Assembly: GCF_014042345.1 (NCBI RefSeq)
Contig: NZ_JACEZT010000002.1
Location: forward strand, 124,001-188,000
DNA from: Rugamonas brunnea
Lineage (GTDB): Bacteria > Pseudomonadota > Gammaproteobacteria > Burkholderiales > Burkholderiaceae_D
Direction: 5' to 3'
Length of the DNA: 64,000 nt
A program made the translations under genes and the position numbers. The notes beneath the pieces are model-generated. The model searched no databases. It was not told the DNA's origin and worked only from the letters and a program-made list of their open reading frames with translations. This document shows, piece after piece, positions 1 through 8,713 of this stretch (positions are counted from its first letter, which is position 1; every line of letters begins with the position of its first letter).

Positions 1-628
1 GGCCTTCCTGTCGCACGCCTCGCTGGAGGCCGGTGACAACCAGGCGCAGGCCGGCCAGGACGCGCTGCAGATGATGACGGTGCACTCGGCCAAGGGCCTG
101 GAATTCGACAACGTGTTCATCACGGGCCTGGAGGAGGGCTTGTTCCCGCACGAGAGCAGTTCGCGCGAGGATGGCGGCATCGAGGAGGAGCGGCGGCTGA
201 TGTACGTGGCCATCACGCGCGCGCGCAAGCGGCTGTACATGAGCTTCGCGCAGACCCGCATGCTGCACGGCCAGACCCGCTACAACATGAAATCGCGCTT
301 CTTCGACGAGCTGCCGGAAGAATCGCTCAAGTGGCTGTCGCCCAAGGTGCAATCGCACTGGTTCGCGTCCAACAACCGCAAGTCGGCGTGGGACGACGTG
401 GTGCCGCTGGTGGGCTCGGACAACGCCATCGCCCAGAAGATCGCGCAGAAATCGGCCGGCGCCGGCTGGCGCATTGGCGAATCGGTCGCGCACGGCAAAT
501 TCGGCGAAGGCGTGATCGTCAACATTGAAGGCAGCGGCGGCAACGCGCGCGCCCAGATCAATTTCGGCAGCCACGGCATGAAGGTACTGGACCTGAGCGT
601 GGCCAAGCTGGAGCGGTTGGGCCGCTGA
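1..628 (+). CDS. uvrD: UvrD/Rep-family ATP-dependent DNA helicase, C-terminal part
   Basis: The gene enters from upstream of the window; codons read in frame from base 2 to the TGA at 626-628, giving about 208 C-terminal residues. The segment MMTVHSAKGLEFDNVF is helicase motif V, and EEERRLMYVAITRARKRLY is motif VI of superfamily 1A 3'-5' helicases. The last ~60 residues carry the short basic/Gly-rich tail seen in UvrD and PcrA (GESVAHGKFGEGVIVNIEG), which in this family contacts RNA polymerase. The role is strand unwinding in nucleotide excision and mismatch repair. UvrD is preferred over Rep because of that tail; the ATP-binding N-terminus lies outside the window. A palindromic terminator-like element follows directly. 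Confidence 0.9.
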   Translation, partial: AFLSHASLEAGDNQAQAGQDALQMMTVHSAKGLEFDNVFITGLEEGLFPHESSSREDGGIEEERRLMYVAITRARKRLYMSFAQTRMLHGQTRYNMKSRFFDELPEESLKWLSPKVQSHWFASNNRKSAWDDVVPLVGSDNAIAQKIAQKSAGAGWRIGESVAHGKFGEGVIVNIEGSGGNARAQINFGSHGMKVLDLSVAKLERLGR

Positions 629-629
629 C

Positions 630-711
630 AAAAAACCGGGGTCAGGTCATGCCATTACACAACATGCGATCACGCATGTTGTGTAATGGCATGACCTGAC
701 CCCGGTTTTTT
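630..711. repeat. Long palindrome, copy 1 of a three-member family, terminator-like
   Basis: Perfect inverted repeat with 39-base arms (630-668 and 673-711) around a 4-base loop. It starts with six A and ends with six T, so it reads as an intrinsic terminator on both strands. It lies between the convergent uvrD (stop 628) and the membrane-protein gene, whose TAA stop (710-712, minus strand) falls inside the T run. The outer arm AACCGGGGTCAGGTCAT is shared with the copies at 14209-14271 and 29612-29685; the inner stem differs in each copy yet remains self-complementary. Confidence 0.9.
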
Positions 712-1492
712 ATTCCTGCGGGGCCGGTTCCGGCGTGGTGGCCGGCAGGCCGAAGATCTGGCGGTAGCTGGCGTAGAACGAGCAGTGCAGCAGCACCGTC
801 AGGATCACGGACAGCGGCAGCAGCACCAGCAGCGCCGCCTGGCTGCGGCCCATCAGCATGATCACCACTTCGCTCACCGTGGCGGTGATGGCGAACCAGC
901 CCAGCGCGAACACGATGAAGGCCTTGAGCGCGCGCAGCACGGCGAAGAAGCTGAAGAAGATGGCTTTGCCGAGTGCCATTTTCTGCCAGTAGATCAGCGG
1001 CGCGGCGAAGCAGAACGCCATCGCAGCCGGGATGTAGACGGCGCACGCGAGCAGCATGGCGCCACCGAGGTTGGCTTCCTTCAGTTGCTGGGCCGTGTCG
1101 GCATTGGCTTCGATTTGTCCCGTGATCAGCTGGAACAGCACGCCGCCGTCGGCCAGCGCCGAGGCGCCCAGGGCCAGCGCGGCCGCGCACAAATACAGCA
1201 CGCCCAATTTCAGCAGCGTGCCCACGGCGGGCTTGTGAAAGCCCGTCAGCAGCCGGGCCGGCACGATGCGCTTGCCCTGCTCGATGTCGAGGCAGGCTTG
1301 CATGAAGGCGACCGAGAATACGGGCACCAGGATCACGGGCATGAATTGTCCCAGCAGCGGCACCACGCTGGCCAGCAGCGAGATGAACATGGAGCCCAGC
1401 AGCAGCGTCGAGAGCGCGGCCGGCTGTCGGCGGAACAGGGCCAGTCCCTGTTTCACCCACAGCCAGCCGGTACTTGCGGGCAGTTTGTTCAT
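710..1492 (-). CDS. BPSS1780-family integral membrane protein
   Basis: A 260-residue hydrophobic protein with about six membrane segments, alternating long apolar stretches with short polar loops. It resembles the betaproteobacterial BPSS1780 family of membrane proteins, whose function is unknown. Its start codon overlaps the stop of thrB (TGATG on the minus strand at 1490-1494), so it is probably translationally coupled to and co-transcribed with homoserine kinase. Its own stop is built from the T run of the palindrome at 630-711. No catalytic motif is visible; the family name rests on recognition of the overall sequence style and the neighbourhood. Confidence 0.75.
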   Translation of the reverse strand: MNKLPASTGWLWVKQGLALFRRQPAALSTLLLGSMFISLLASVVPLLGQFMPVILVPVFSVAFMQACLDIEQGKRIVPARLLTGFHKPAVGTLLKLGVLYLCAAALALGASALADGGVLFQLITGQIEANADTAQQLKEANLGGAMLLACAVYIPAAMAFCFAAPLIYWQKMALGKAIFFSFFAVLRALKAFIVFALGWFAITATVSEVVIMLMGRSQAALLVLLPLSVILTVLLHCSFYASYRQIFGLPATTPEPAPQE

Positions 1493-2448
1493 CAGTACAG
1501 GCCCGGCGCCGGTGTGGCGATGCGTTCGCGCAGGATGCGCTCGAAGTGCGTGGGGTCGTGCGGGGTCAGCATTTCCGCTTCGCGCGGCTGGTAGAAGTCA
1601 TACAGGCGCGACAGCCAGAAGCGCAGCGCGGCGGCGCGCAGCATCGGCTGCCAGGCTTCCTGCTCGGCCGCCGTGAACGGGCGCACGGCGTGGTAGGCGT
1701 CCAGCATAGCGCGCACGCGGGGCGTATCCAGCACCCCCGTGTCCAGGTTGATGCACCAGTCGTTGACGGTGACGGCCACGTCGAACAGCCAGGTGTCGCA
1801 GCCGGCGAAATAGAAGTCGAAGAAGCCGGTCAGGCGCTCGCCGTCGAACATCACGTTGTTGCGGAACAGGTCGGCGTGCACCGGGCCTTGCTGCAGCTGG
1901 CGGTAGGTTTCGCAGCCGGCGAACGCTTGCTGGAAGTGCATCTCGGCGCGCAGCAGGTGGGCGCTTTCATCGGACAGATAGGGCAGCACTTGCGGCGTGG
2001 TCTCGTTCCACCATGCCAGGCCGCGCAGGTTCGGTTGCTGCAGCGGGTAATCCTGTCCGGCCAGGTGCATGCGCGCCAGCATGGCGCCCACGGCCGCGCA
2101 GTGCACGGGCTGCGGGTCCATCTGCGAGCGGCCTTCGAGCTTGCTGACGATGGCGGCCGGCTTGCCGTGCAGGGACGCCAGCAGTTCACCGGTGTTGGTG
2201 GCCACGGGCGCGGGCACCAGCACGCCGCGCGCGGCCAGGTGGTCCATCAGCCGCAGGTAGAACGGCAACTGCTCGAACGACAGGTTCTCGAAGATGGTAA
2301 GCACGTATTCGCCGCGCTCGGTGGTCAGGAAGAAATTGCTGTTCTCAATGCCGGAGGCGATGCCTTTGATGGTCAGTGCCTTGCCGAGGGGGAATTGCTG
2401 GATCCACTGGCCGATATCGTCCAGCGTGACCGGGGTAAAAACTGCCAT
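1492..2448 (-). CDS. thrB: Homoserine kinase, aminoglycoside-phosphotransferase-like type
   Basis: Phosphorylates L-homoserine to O-phospho-L-homoserine in threonine biosynthesis. The 318-residue protein matches the APH-fold ThrB found in beta- and alphaproteobacteria rather than the GHMP-kinase type of E. coli. Seen: Brenner-type catalytic motif HADLFRNN at about residues 191-198 and the metal-binding DFYFAG near 211; an N-terminal nucleotide-binding lobe with [10 protein letters not shown] and EYVLTIFE. Length is normal for the family. It is followed with a TGATG overlap by the membrane-protein gene and preceded by the DUF2782 gene on the same strand. Confidence 0.95.
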   Translation of the reverse strand: MAVFTPVTLDDIGQWIQQFPLGKALTIKGIASGIENSNFFLTTERGEYVLTIFENLSFEQLPFYLRLMDHLAARGVLVPAPVATNTGELLASLHGKPAAIVSKLEGRSQMDPQPVHCAAVGAMLARMHLAGQDYPLQQPNLRGLAWWNETTPQVLPYLSDESAHLLRAEMHFQQAFAGCETYRQLQQGPVHADLFRNNVMFDGERLTGFFDFYFAGCDTWLFDVAVTVNDWCINLDTGVLDTPRVRAMLDAYHAVRPFTAAEQEAWQPMLRAAALRFWLSRLYDFYQPREAEMLTPHDPTHFERILRERIATPAPGLY

Positions 2449-2514
2449 GAGTGTCAGGGGTGAGGTTCGGTGGGCGCGCCCCGTGTGGGACGGGACGCGG
2501 CGGATAAACCGGCC

Positions 2515-2934
2515 TTATTGCTTGGCCGGTGGCGGTGGTGGCGGCACGCTGGTGTCGGCCGCTTCTTCCTCCGGGGTCTTCTTCTTTTTCTTGCCGATGT
2601 CGAATTCCATCACGGTCCAGTTGGGGCCGCGGTTGGCGCTGCCCATGGCGTCGCCCGGCAGCGCGCTGCCGACCGGGATGTTGGGCTTGACCGTGTAGGT
2701 GCTCTTGCCGCTCTTGACCTTGGCTTCGGTCACGCGGCCGCCTTCGCGCTTCTCGGTGATTTTTTTCTCAGCGGCTGCCGGCTTGGCGTTGACCGTGATC
2801 GGGTCGTCCGCCACTTCCTCGAGTTTTTCGAGCTTGGGCGGGGTGCTGGCAGCGGGCGTCTGGGCACTGGCCACGCCCACCTGCGCGCACAGCGCCAGGA
2901 GGAGGACTTGCCAGAGAGTGGAGGTGCGCATCAT
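2515..2934 (-). CDS. DUF2782 family exported protein
   Basis: A 139-residue protein with an N-terminal signal peptide (hydrophobic LWQVLLLALCAQVGVASA, cleavage probably after ASA) and a proline-rich tail ending PPPPPPAKQ. The central segment GGRVTEAKVKSGKSTYTVKPN is typical of DUF2782, a small periplasmic family of unknown function that sits between polA and thrB in many betaproteobacteria. Two adjacent ATG codons (2934 and 2931) are possible starts; neither has a strong ribosome site. A KKKKK run near residue 118 is odd for an exported protein. Confidence 0.8.
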   Translation of the reverse strand: MMRTSTLWQVLLLALCAQVGVASAQTPAASTPPKLEKLEEVADDPITVNAKPAAAEKKITEKREGGRVTEAKVKSGKSTYTVKPNIPVGSALPGDAMGSANRGPNWTVMEFDIGKKKKKTPEEEAADTSVPPPPPPAKQ

Positions 2935-3105
2935 GGTGGGTTCGCCTGTGAAAACGGGATGAAGTCAGTGTCAGAACCCATTGTAACAAACAGACACGCT
3001 TCGCTGTTTCTAAAGCGTCATTTCCGGGCGCGATAGCGGCACGCGGCTGTTGTTTCATTGTCTTTCTGCAAATAATGCAATGACGGCGATGGGGCCCGTA
3101 AAGTC

Positions 3106-3114
3106 TGCGATAAT
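3106..3114 (+). promoter_or_regulatory. Possible extended -10 promoter of polA
   Basis: TGCGATAAT at 3106-3114 fits an extended -10 element (TGn then GATAAT) about 45 bases before the polA start. No good -35 hexamer stands 17 bases upstream, so the call relies on the extended -10 alone. The 224-base gap also must hold the divergent DUF2782 promoter. Confidence 0.35.
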
Positions 3115-3158
3115 GGTTGTTTCGCCCACGCGCGCGTCCCCCATTTTTTCCCGGCATT

Positions 3159-5933
3159 ATGCATAAAACCCTGCTGTTAGTTGACGGTTCCAGTTACCTT
3201 TACCGCGCCTTCCACGCGCTCCCCGATTTGCGCAGCCCGGACGGCCACCCGACCGGCGCCATGCACGGCATGGTCAACATGCTGCGCCGCCTGCGGGCCG
3301 ACTATCCGGCCGCCTACATCGCCTGCGTGTTCGACGCCAAGGGCAAGACCTTCCGCGACGAGATGTACCCCGAATACAAGGCCACGCGCGCCTCGATGCC
3401 CGACGACCTGCGGTTGCAGATCGAACCGATCCATGAAGCCGTCAAGGCCATGGGCTGGCCCATCCTGATGGTGGAAGGCGTCGAGGCCGACGACGTAATC
3501 GGCACGCTGGCCGTGCAGGCGGCCCAGGCCGGGATGGATGTGGTGGTGTCGACCGGCGACAAGGACCTGGCCCAGCTGGTCAACGAGCGCGTCACGCTGA
3601 TCAACACCATGAGCAACGAGAAGCTGGACCAGGCCGGCGTGCTGGCCAAGTTCGGCGTGCCGCCCAACCGCATCATCGATTACCTGACCCTGATCGGCGA
3701 CACGGTCGACAACGTGCCCGGCGTGCACAAGTGCGGCCCCAAGACGGCCCTCAAATGGCTGACCCAGTACGACAGCCTTGATGGCGTGATGGCCAACGCG
3801 GCCAGCGTGGGCGGCGCCGTGGGCGAGAATCTGCGCAAGGCGCTGGAGTGGCTGCCGCGCGGGCGCCAGTTGATCACCGTGAAGACCGATTGCGACCTGT
3901 CCGGCCACATGAGCACCATCACAGAATCGCTGGCGGCGCGGCCCGAGGACGTGGAATCGCTGCTGGCCTTCTTCACCAAATACGGCTTCAAGACCTTGCA
4001 GCGCGAATTGAGCGCGGCCAGCGGCAAGGCCGCGCCGGCCGCCGCCGCGGTTGCTGTTGCTGGCGGTGGCGCCGCCGTGGTGGTGGCCGGTGGCGTCACC
4101 GAGGACCTGTTTGCGGAAGCGCCCGCCGAGCTGCGCTACGACACCGTGCTGACGGACGCCCAGCTCGACCACTGGCTGGCCGTGATCGACGCGGCCGCCC
4201 TCACGGCCGTGGACACGGAAACCACGTCGCTGGAGCCGATGACGGCCCAGCTGGTCGGCATTTCCCTGTCCGTGGAGCCGGGCGTGGCCTGCTACATCCC
4301 CGTCGCCCACGCCTATGCCGGCGTGCCGGAGCAGCTGTCGCGCGAGCACGTGCTGGCGCGCCTGAAGCCCTGGCTGGAAGACGAGAACAAGGCCAAGGTG
4401 GGCCAGAACCTCAAGTACGACAGCCACATCTTCGCCAACCATGGCGTGCAGTTGCGCGGCATCGTGCACGACACGCTGCTCGAATCGTATGTGTTCGAGT
4501 CGCACCGTCCGCACGACATGGACAGCCTGGCGCTGCGCCACCTGAACGTGACCACGATTCCCTTCGTCGACGTGTGCGGCAAGGGCGCCAGCCAGATCAC
4601 GTTCGACCAGGTGGAGCTGGGCCGCGCCACGGCCTACGCCGCCGAGGATGCCGACATCACGCTGCGCCTGCACCAGCACATGATCGCCAAGGTGGAAGGC
4701 GACGAAAAGCTGAACCACATCTACCGCGCCATCGAATTGCCGACGGCCGTGGTGCTGCAGAAGATCGAGCGCAATGGCGTGATGATCGATGCCGGCCTGC
4801 TGGCCACCCAGTCGGCTGAACTGGGCGCGCGCGTGGCGGAACTGGAGCAGAAGGCGCACGAACTGGCCGAGCAGCCGTTCAACCTCGGTTCGCCCAAGCA
4901 GATCGGCGAGATCTTCTTCGAGAAGCTCAAGCTGCCGGTGGTGAAGAAGACCCCGAGCGGCGCGCCGTCCACCGACGAGGAAGTGCTGCAAAAGCTGGCC
5001 GAGGATTATCCGCTGCCGAAAGTGCTGCTGGAGTACCGCAGCCTGTCCAAGCTCAAGTCCACCTACACGGACAAGCTGCCCAAGATGATCAACCCGCGCA
5101 CGGGCCGGGTGCACACCAACTACGCGCAGGCCGTGGCCGTGACGGGCCGGCTGGCGTCCAACGATCCCAACCTGCAGAACATCCCGATCCGCACCAAGGA
5201 AGGCCGCCGCATCCGCGAAGCGTTCGTGGCGCCGGCCGGCAGCCATATCGTGTCGGCCGACTATTCGCAGATCGAGTTGCGCATCATGGCTCACATCTCG
5301 GGCGACGAGAATATGCTGCGCGCCTTCGCCGACGGGGTGGACATCCACCGCGCCACGGCCGGCGAAATCTTCGGCGTGCCGGCCGACGAGGTGTCGAGCG
5401 AACAGCGGCGCTACGCCAAGGTGATCAACTTCGGCCTGATCTACGGCATGAGCGCGTTCGGGCTGGCGTCCAACCTGGGCATCGAGCGCGGCGCGGCGCA
5501 AAGCTATATCGACCGCTATTTCGCCCGCTTCGCCGGCGTCAAGCAGTACATGGAAGACACGCGCGCGCAGGCCAAGGCGCGCGGCTACGTGGAGACGGTG
5601 TTCGGCCGCCGCCTGTGGCTGCCCGAGATCAATTCGCCCAACGGCCCGCGCCGCCAGGGCGCGGAACGGGCGGCCATCAACGCACCCATGCAGGGCACGG
5701 CGGCCGATCTGATCAAGCTGGCCATGATTGCCGTGCAGGGCTGGCTGGAGCGCGACGGCCTGCAAACGAAGATGATCATGCAGGTGCACGATGAACTGGT
5801 GCTGGAAGTGCCGGAGGCGGAACTTTCCCTGGTGCGCGAGCAGTTGCCGCGCCTGATGGCCGGCGTGGCCGAGCTGAAGGTGCCGCTGACGGCCGAAGTG
5901 GGCGTGGGCAGGAATTGGGACGAGGCGCACTGA
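3159..5933 (+). CDS. polA: DNA polymerase I
   Basis: A 924-residue full-length Pol I: gap filling, RNA-primer removal and repair synthesis. Order: 5'-3' exonuclease (about 1-290, beginning LLLVDGSSYLYRAFHAL), an Ala/Val/Gly-rich linker near 290-325, an intact 3'-5' proofreading domain (AVDTETTS with D352 and E354; GQNLKYDSH; YAAEDADITLRLH) and the polymerase domain with motif A SADYSQIELR (D701), motif B RRYAKVINFGLIYG and motif C VHDELV (D878). The ATG at 3159 is chosen because MHKTLLLVDGSSYLYRA aligns with known starts; the frame stays open 14 codons further upstream but those residues look non-coding. Confidence 0.97.
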   Translation: MHKTLLLVDGSSYLYRAFHALPDLRSPDGHPTGAMHGMVNMLRRLRADYPAAYIACVFDAKGKTFRDEMYPEYKATRASMPDDLRLQIEPIHEAVKAMGWPILMVEGVEADDVIGTLAVQAAQAGMDVVVSTGDKDLAQLVNERVTLINTMSNEKLDQAGVLAKFGVPPNRIIDYLTLIGDTVDNVPGVHKCGPKTALKWLTQYDSLDGVMANAASVGGAVGENLRKALEWLPRGRQLITVKTDCDLSGHMSTITESLAARPEDVESLLAFFTKYGFKTLQRELSAASGKAAPAAAAVAVAGGGAAVVVAGGVTEDLFAEAPAELRYDTVLTDAQLDHWLAVIDAAALTAVDTETTSLEPMTAQLVGISLSVEPGVACYIPVAHAYAGVPEQLSREHVLARLKPWLEDENKAKVGQNLKYDSHIFANHGVQLRGIVHDTLLESYVFESHRPHDMDSLALRHLNVTTIPFVDVCGKGASQITFDQVELGRATAYAAEDADITLRLHQHMIAKVEGDEKLNHIYRAIELPTAVVLQKIERNGVMIDAGLLATQSAELGARVAELEQKAHELAEQPFNLGSPKQIGEIFFEKLKLPVVKKTPSGAPSTDEEVLQKLAEDYPLPKVLLEYRSLSKLKSTYTDKLPKMINPRTGRVHTNYAQAVAVTGRLASNDPNLQNIPIRTKEGRRIREAFVAPAGSHIVSADYSQIELRIMAHISGDENMLRAFADGVDIHRATAGEIFGVPADEVSSEQRRYAKVINFGLIYGMSAFGLASNLGIERGAAQSYIDRYFARFAGVKQYMEDTRAQAKARGYVETVFGRRLWLPEINSPNGPRRQGAERAAINAPMQGTAADLIKLAMIAVQGWLERDGLQTKMIMQVHDELVLEVPEAELSLVREQLPRLMAGVAELKVPLTAEVGVGRNWDEAH

Positions 5934-5966
5934 GACGCGCCCGCCCGGTAACGGTGTTTGGAAAGG

Positions 5967-5987
5967 CGGGCCCTCACAAGGGGCCCG
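5967..5987. terminator. Hairpin between polA and the hydrolase gene
   Basis: CGGGCCC at 5967-5973 pairs with GGGCCCG at 5981-5987 over a 7-base loop. There is no T run after it, so it may be a weak or Rho-assisted terminator of polA, or a leader structure for the next gene. Confidence 0.35.
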
Positions 5988-6018
5988 GTTGGAGACGTTA
6001 AACTATAAGAGGAGACAC

Positions 6019-6903
6019 ATGAAAGATCTGGTACAAGATGCTGCAAGTCTGCTGTCGAAAACGTCGTTGTCGGGCGGTGTGGACCGTCGCGATTTTCTGA
6101 AGGTGGCGCTGGGCACGGGCTTCGCCGTGGCCGCGCTGCCGGTGGTGGCGCAAAACGTCATCAAGACCGATACCGTGGGCCTGACGGCCGGCACGCTGCA
6201 CCTGAACGTGAACGGGCAGACCGTGCCCGTCTACCGCGCCCAGCCCGAAGGCAAGACCAACCTGCCCGTGATCGTGGTCGTGTCCGAGATCTTCGGCGTG
6301 CACGAGCACATCGCGGACGTGGCGCGCCGCTTCGCCAAACTTGGCTATCTGGCGCTGGCGCCGGAGCTGTTCGTGCGCCAGGGCGACCCCAGCAAGGCGG
6401 CCAGCATCGCCGACCTGCAGCGCGACATCATCGCCAAGACGCCGGACGCCCAGGTGATGGGCGATATCGACGCCACGTTCGCGTGGGCCAAGGCCAACGG
6501 CGGCAATCCGGACAAGATGGGCATCACGGGCTTTTGCTGGGGCGGCCGCATCGCGTGGATGTACGCGGCCCACAACCCGCAACTGAAGGCGGCCGTGGCC
6601 TGGTATGGCCGCCTGGTGGGCGAGGCCAACGCCATGACGCCGACTTATCCTATCGACATCGCGCCGCAACTGAAGGTGCCGGTGCTGGGCCTGTACGGCT
6701 TGAAGGACCCGGGCATCAGCCAGGATTCCATCGCCCGCATGAAAGAAGCGCTGAACCGGGCTGGCAACAAGTCGCAGTTCGTCGTGTACCCGAATTCGGG
6801 TCACGCCTTCCATGCCGACTACCGCCCCAGCTACGTGGAAGCGGACGCCAAGGACGCGTTTGCGCGCGCCATCGCCTGGTTCCGTGAGCATGGCGTGATG
6901 TAA
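6019..6903 (+). CDS. Dienelactone hydrolase family protein with Tat-type leader
   Basis: Alpha/beta hydrolase of 294 residues, related to carboxymethylenebutenolidase (4-carboxymethylenebut-2-en-4-olide hydrolysis). The nucleophile elbow GFCWGGR supplies the Cys typical of dienelactone hydrolases; GLYGLKDPGIS supplies the acid and SGHAFH the His. The N-terminus has VDRRDFLKVALGTGFAVAALPVVA, a twin-arginine signal, so the enzyme is probably exported folded. The ATG at 6019 is chosen for the AAGAGGAG ribosome site just before it; an ATG 30 bases upstream lacks one. True substrate is not evident because no aromatic catabolic genes are nearby. Confidence 0.85.
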   Translation: MKDLVQDAASLLSKTSLSGGVDRRDFLKVALGTGFAVAALPVVAQNVIKTDTVGLTAGTLHLNVNGQTVPVYRAQPEGKTNLPVIVVVSEIFGVHEHIADVARRFAKLGYLALAPELFVRQGDPSKAASIADLQRDIIAKTPDAQVMGDIDATFAWAKANGGNPDKMGITGFCWGGRIAWMYAAHNPQLKAAVAWYGRLVGEANAMTPTYPIDIAPQLKVPVLGLYGLKDPGISQDSIARMKEALNRAGNKSQFVVYPNSGHAFHADYRPSYVEADAKDAFARAIAWFREHGVM

Positions 6904-6950
6904 GCGATGGGCGTCCGATGAGCCTCATCTGGCGCCGATTGGGCAAATAA

Positions 6951-6983
6951 GCGGGCCGGGCGGTAAAATACCGTCCGGCCCGC
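6951..6983. repeat. GC-rich hairpin before the ZIP transporter gene
   Basis: Two 15-base arms (6951-6965 and 6969-6983) pair across an AAA loop with one G-T mismatch. No T run follows. It may end the hydrolase transcript or form part of the 5' leader of the metal transporter, about 40 bases before its ribosome site. Confidence 0.55.
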
Positions 6984-7034
6984 GCCGCTTGCAGCCCTGC
7001 CGCCGCGCCTGGCCCCTGCCATAAGAGGTTCAAA

Positions 7035-7808
7035 ATCGACTCGACACTCATTTCCATCCTGCTGGCCACCACCGTGGCCGGCGTCGTCAGCATCACGGCC
7101 GCCGCCATCTTCTCGTTCGCGCTGCTGTCCAAGGTGGTCGAGCGCATGGTCAGCCTGTCGGTCGGCATCATGTTGTCCACCTCCCTGCTGCACGCGCTGC
7201 CCGAAGCGTTCGAATCGCAGGCCGACGCGCGCAGCCTGTTCGCCACCTTGCTGGGCGGGCTGCTGGCCTTCTTCATGCTGGAAAAGCTGGCCATCCTGCG
7301 CCACTCGCACCACCACGAGGGCGACGGCCACCACCACCACCATGGCCACGACAAGCGCGAGGCGGGCAAGGCGGGCTGGATGATCCTGGTGGGCGACGGC
7401 ATGCACAACTTCACGGACGGCATCCTGATCGCGGCCGCCTTCCTGGCCAATCCCGAGCTGGGACTGGTGACGGGCCTGGCCATCATCGCGCACGAGATCC
7501 CGCAGGAGATCGGCGACTTCATCGTGCTGCTCAACGCCGGCTTCACGCGCACGCGCGCCTACGTCTACAACCTGCTGTGCAGCCTGATGGCGATCGCCGG
7601 CGGGGTGCTCGGCTACTACATGCTGGACCGCGCCAGCGGCATGATTCCGTATGTGCTGGTGTTCGCTTCGTCCGGTTTCATCTACATCGCCGTGAGCGAC
7701 CTGATGCCGCAAATGCAGCGTCGCGCCACGCTGCGCGAGACGGTGCCGCAAGTGATCCTGATCGCCGTCGGCGTGGCGATCGTGCTGTTCCTCACGCGCG
7801 GGCACTGA
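7035..7808 (+). CDS. ZIP-family divalent metal transporter with apparent ATC start
   Basis: Polytopic zinc/iron permease moving Zn(II) or similar ions into the cytoplasm. Seen: eight likely membrane segments, a His-rich loop (HSHHHEGDGHHHHHGH) near residues 85-105, and the two metal-site helices with HNFTDG and HEIPQEIGD. Translation from ATC at 7035 gives 257 residues with a complete first helix (STLISILLATTVAGVV). AAGAGG at 7023-7028 stands six bases before that ATC, ideal spacing, and no ATG, GTG or TTG lies in frame between the stop at 6948 and the GTG at 7074. Starting at GTG 7074 would clip helix 1. Family certain; start uncertain. Confidence 0.85.
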   Translation: MDSTLISILLATTVAGVVSITAAAIFSFALLSKVVERMVSLSVGIMLSTSLLHALPEAFESQADARSLFATLLGGLLAFFMLEKLAILRHSHHHEGDGHHHHHGHDKREAGKAGWMILVGDGMHNFTDGILIAAAFLANPELGLVTGLAIIAHEIPQEIGDFIVLLNAGFTRTRAYVYNLLCSLMAIAGGVLGYYMLDRASGMIPYVLVFASSGFIYIAVSDLMPQMQRRATLRETVPQVILIAVGVAIVLFLTRGH

Positions 7809-7849
7809 CGGCCGGCTTGGTCGGCGTGGTGTGCTTTGCTGAGATTATC

Positions 7850-8704
7850 TTAAGCTTCGCCCGTGGCCACCGGCCGTGCCGGGTCGGCGCACCATTCGCT
7901 CCACGAACCCGGGTACAGGGCCGCGCCGCTCAGGCCAGCCACTTCCAGGGCCAGCAGGTTGTGGCAGGCCGTCACGCCCGAGCCGCACTGCATGACAACA
8001 TCCGATACCGTGTCGAACAGCGGGCCGAACTCCTTGGTGAGCTGGGTGGGGTGCTTGAAGCGCCCGTCGCTGAGCAGGTTGTCCTTGAAGAAGCGGTTGC
8101 GGGCGCCGGGGATGTGGCCGCCCACCGGGTCCACCACTTCGTTTTCGCCGCGGAAGCGGTCCGGCGCGCGCGCGTCGATCACCTTGAGGGCGCCGTCGGC
8201 CAGGTTGGCCACCAGTTCGCCCGCCGTCACGGTGCGGGTCAGCGAGGGCTTTTCCATGATGTTGCCACGGGGGCGCGTGGCCACCGGCGTCACCAGCGGC
8301 AAGCCCTGGGCCTGCCATGCGGCCAGGCCGCCGTCGAGGACGGCCACGGCCGGGTGGCCGACCCAGCGCAGCATCCACCACAGGCGCGCCGCGTACATGC
8401 CGCCGTGCGCGTCGTACGCCACCACCTGCGACTGGTCGTTCACGCCCCACTGGCGCAGTTTTTCGATCAGGGCCGCGCGGTCGGGCAGGGGATGGCGGCC
8501 GTGGAATTTGCCGTCCGGGCCCACCTTGGGGCCGGCCAGGTCGTCCTCCATGCTGGCGAACTGCGCGTTCTGGATATGGCCGGCCGCAAAGGCTACGCGG
8601 CCCGCTTCCAGGTCGATCAAATCGTGGCGGCAGTCGATCACGATCCAGTCGGGATCGGTCAGGTGCCCGGCCAGGGTGGCCGCGTCTATCAACGTCGTGT
8701 GCAT
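7850..8704 (-). CDS. sseA: 3-mercaptopyruvate (or thiosulfate) sulfurtransferase
   Basis: Tandem rhodanese protein of 284 residues. The N-terminal rhodanese domain (1-~140) is inactive-type; the C-terminal domain carries the active loop CGSGVTA beginning at C230. A CGSGVTA loop is the mark of 3-mercaptopyruvate sulfurtransferases, while thiosulfate enzymes usually have CRKGVTA. The enzyme moves sulfur from 3-mercaptopyruvate to cyanide or thiol acceptors in the cytoplasm. Convergent with the ZIP gene, with only 41 bases between. Ten bases separate its start from the upstream EamA gene, suggesting one transcript. Confidence 0.9.
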   Translation of the reverse strand: MHTTLIDAATLAGHLTDPDWIVIDCRHDLIDLEAGRVAFAAGHIQNAQFASMEDDLAGPKVGPDGKFHGRHPLPDRAALIEKLRQWGVNDQSQVVAYDAHGGMYAARLWWMLRWVGHPAVAVLDGGLAAWQAQGLPLVTPVATRPRGNIMEKPSLTRTVTAGELVANLADGALKVIDARAPDRFRGENEVVDPVGGHIPGARNRFFKDNLLSDGRFKHPTQLTKEFGPLFDTVSDVVMQCGSGVTACHNLLALEVAGLSGAALYPGSWSEWCADPARPVATGEA

Positions 8705-8713
8705 GGCTGCTCC

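Noticed and set aside
3177..5930. 917-residue open frame antisense to polA
   Set aside because: High-GC third-position bias keeps the opposite strand open; composition is His/Arg/Val-rich without domain logic, and polA on the other strand is unambiguous.
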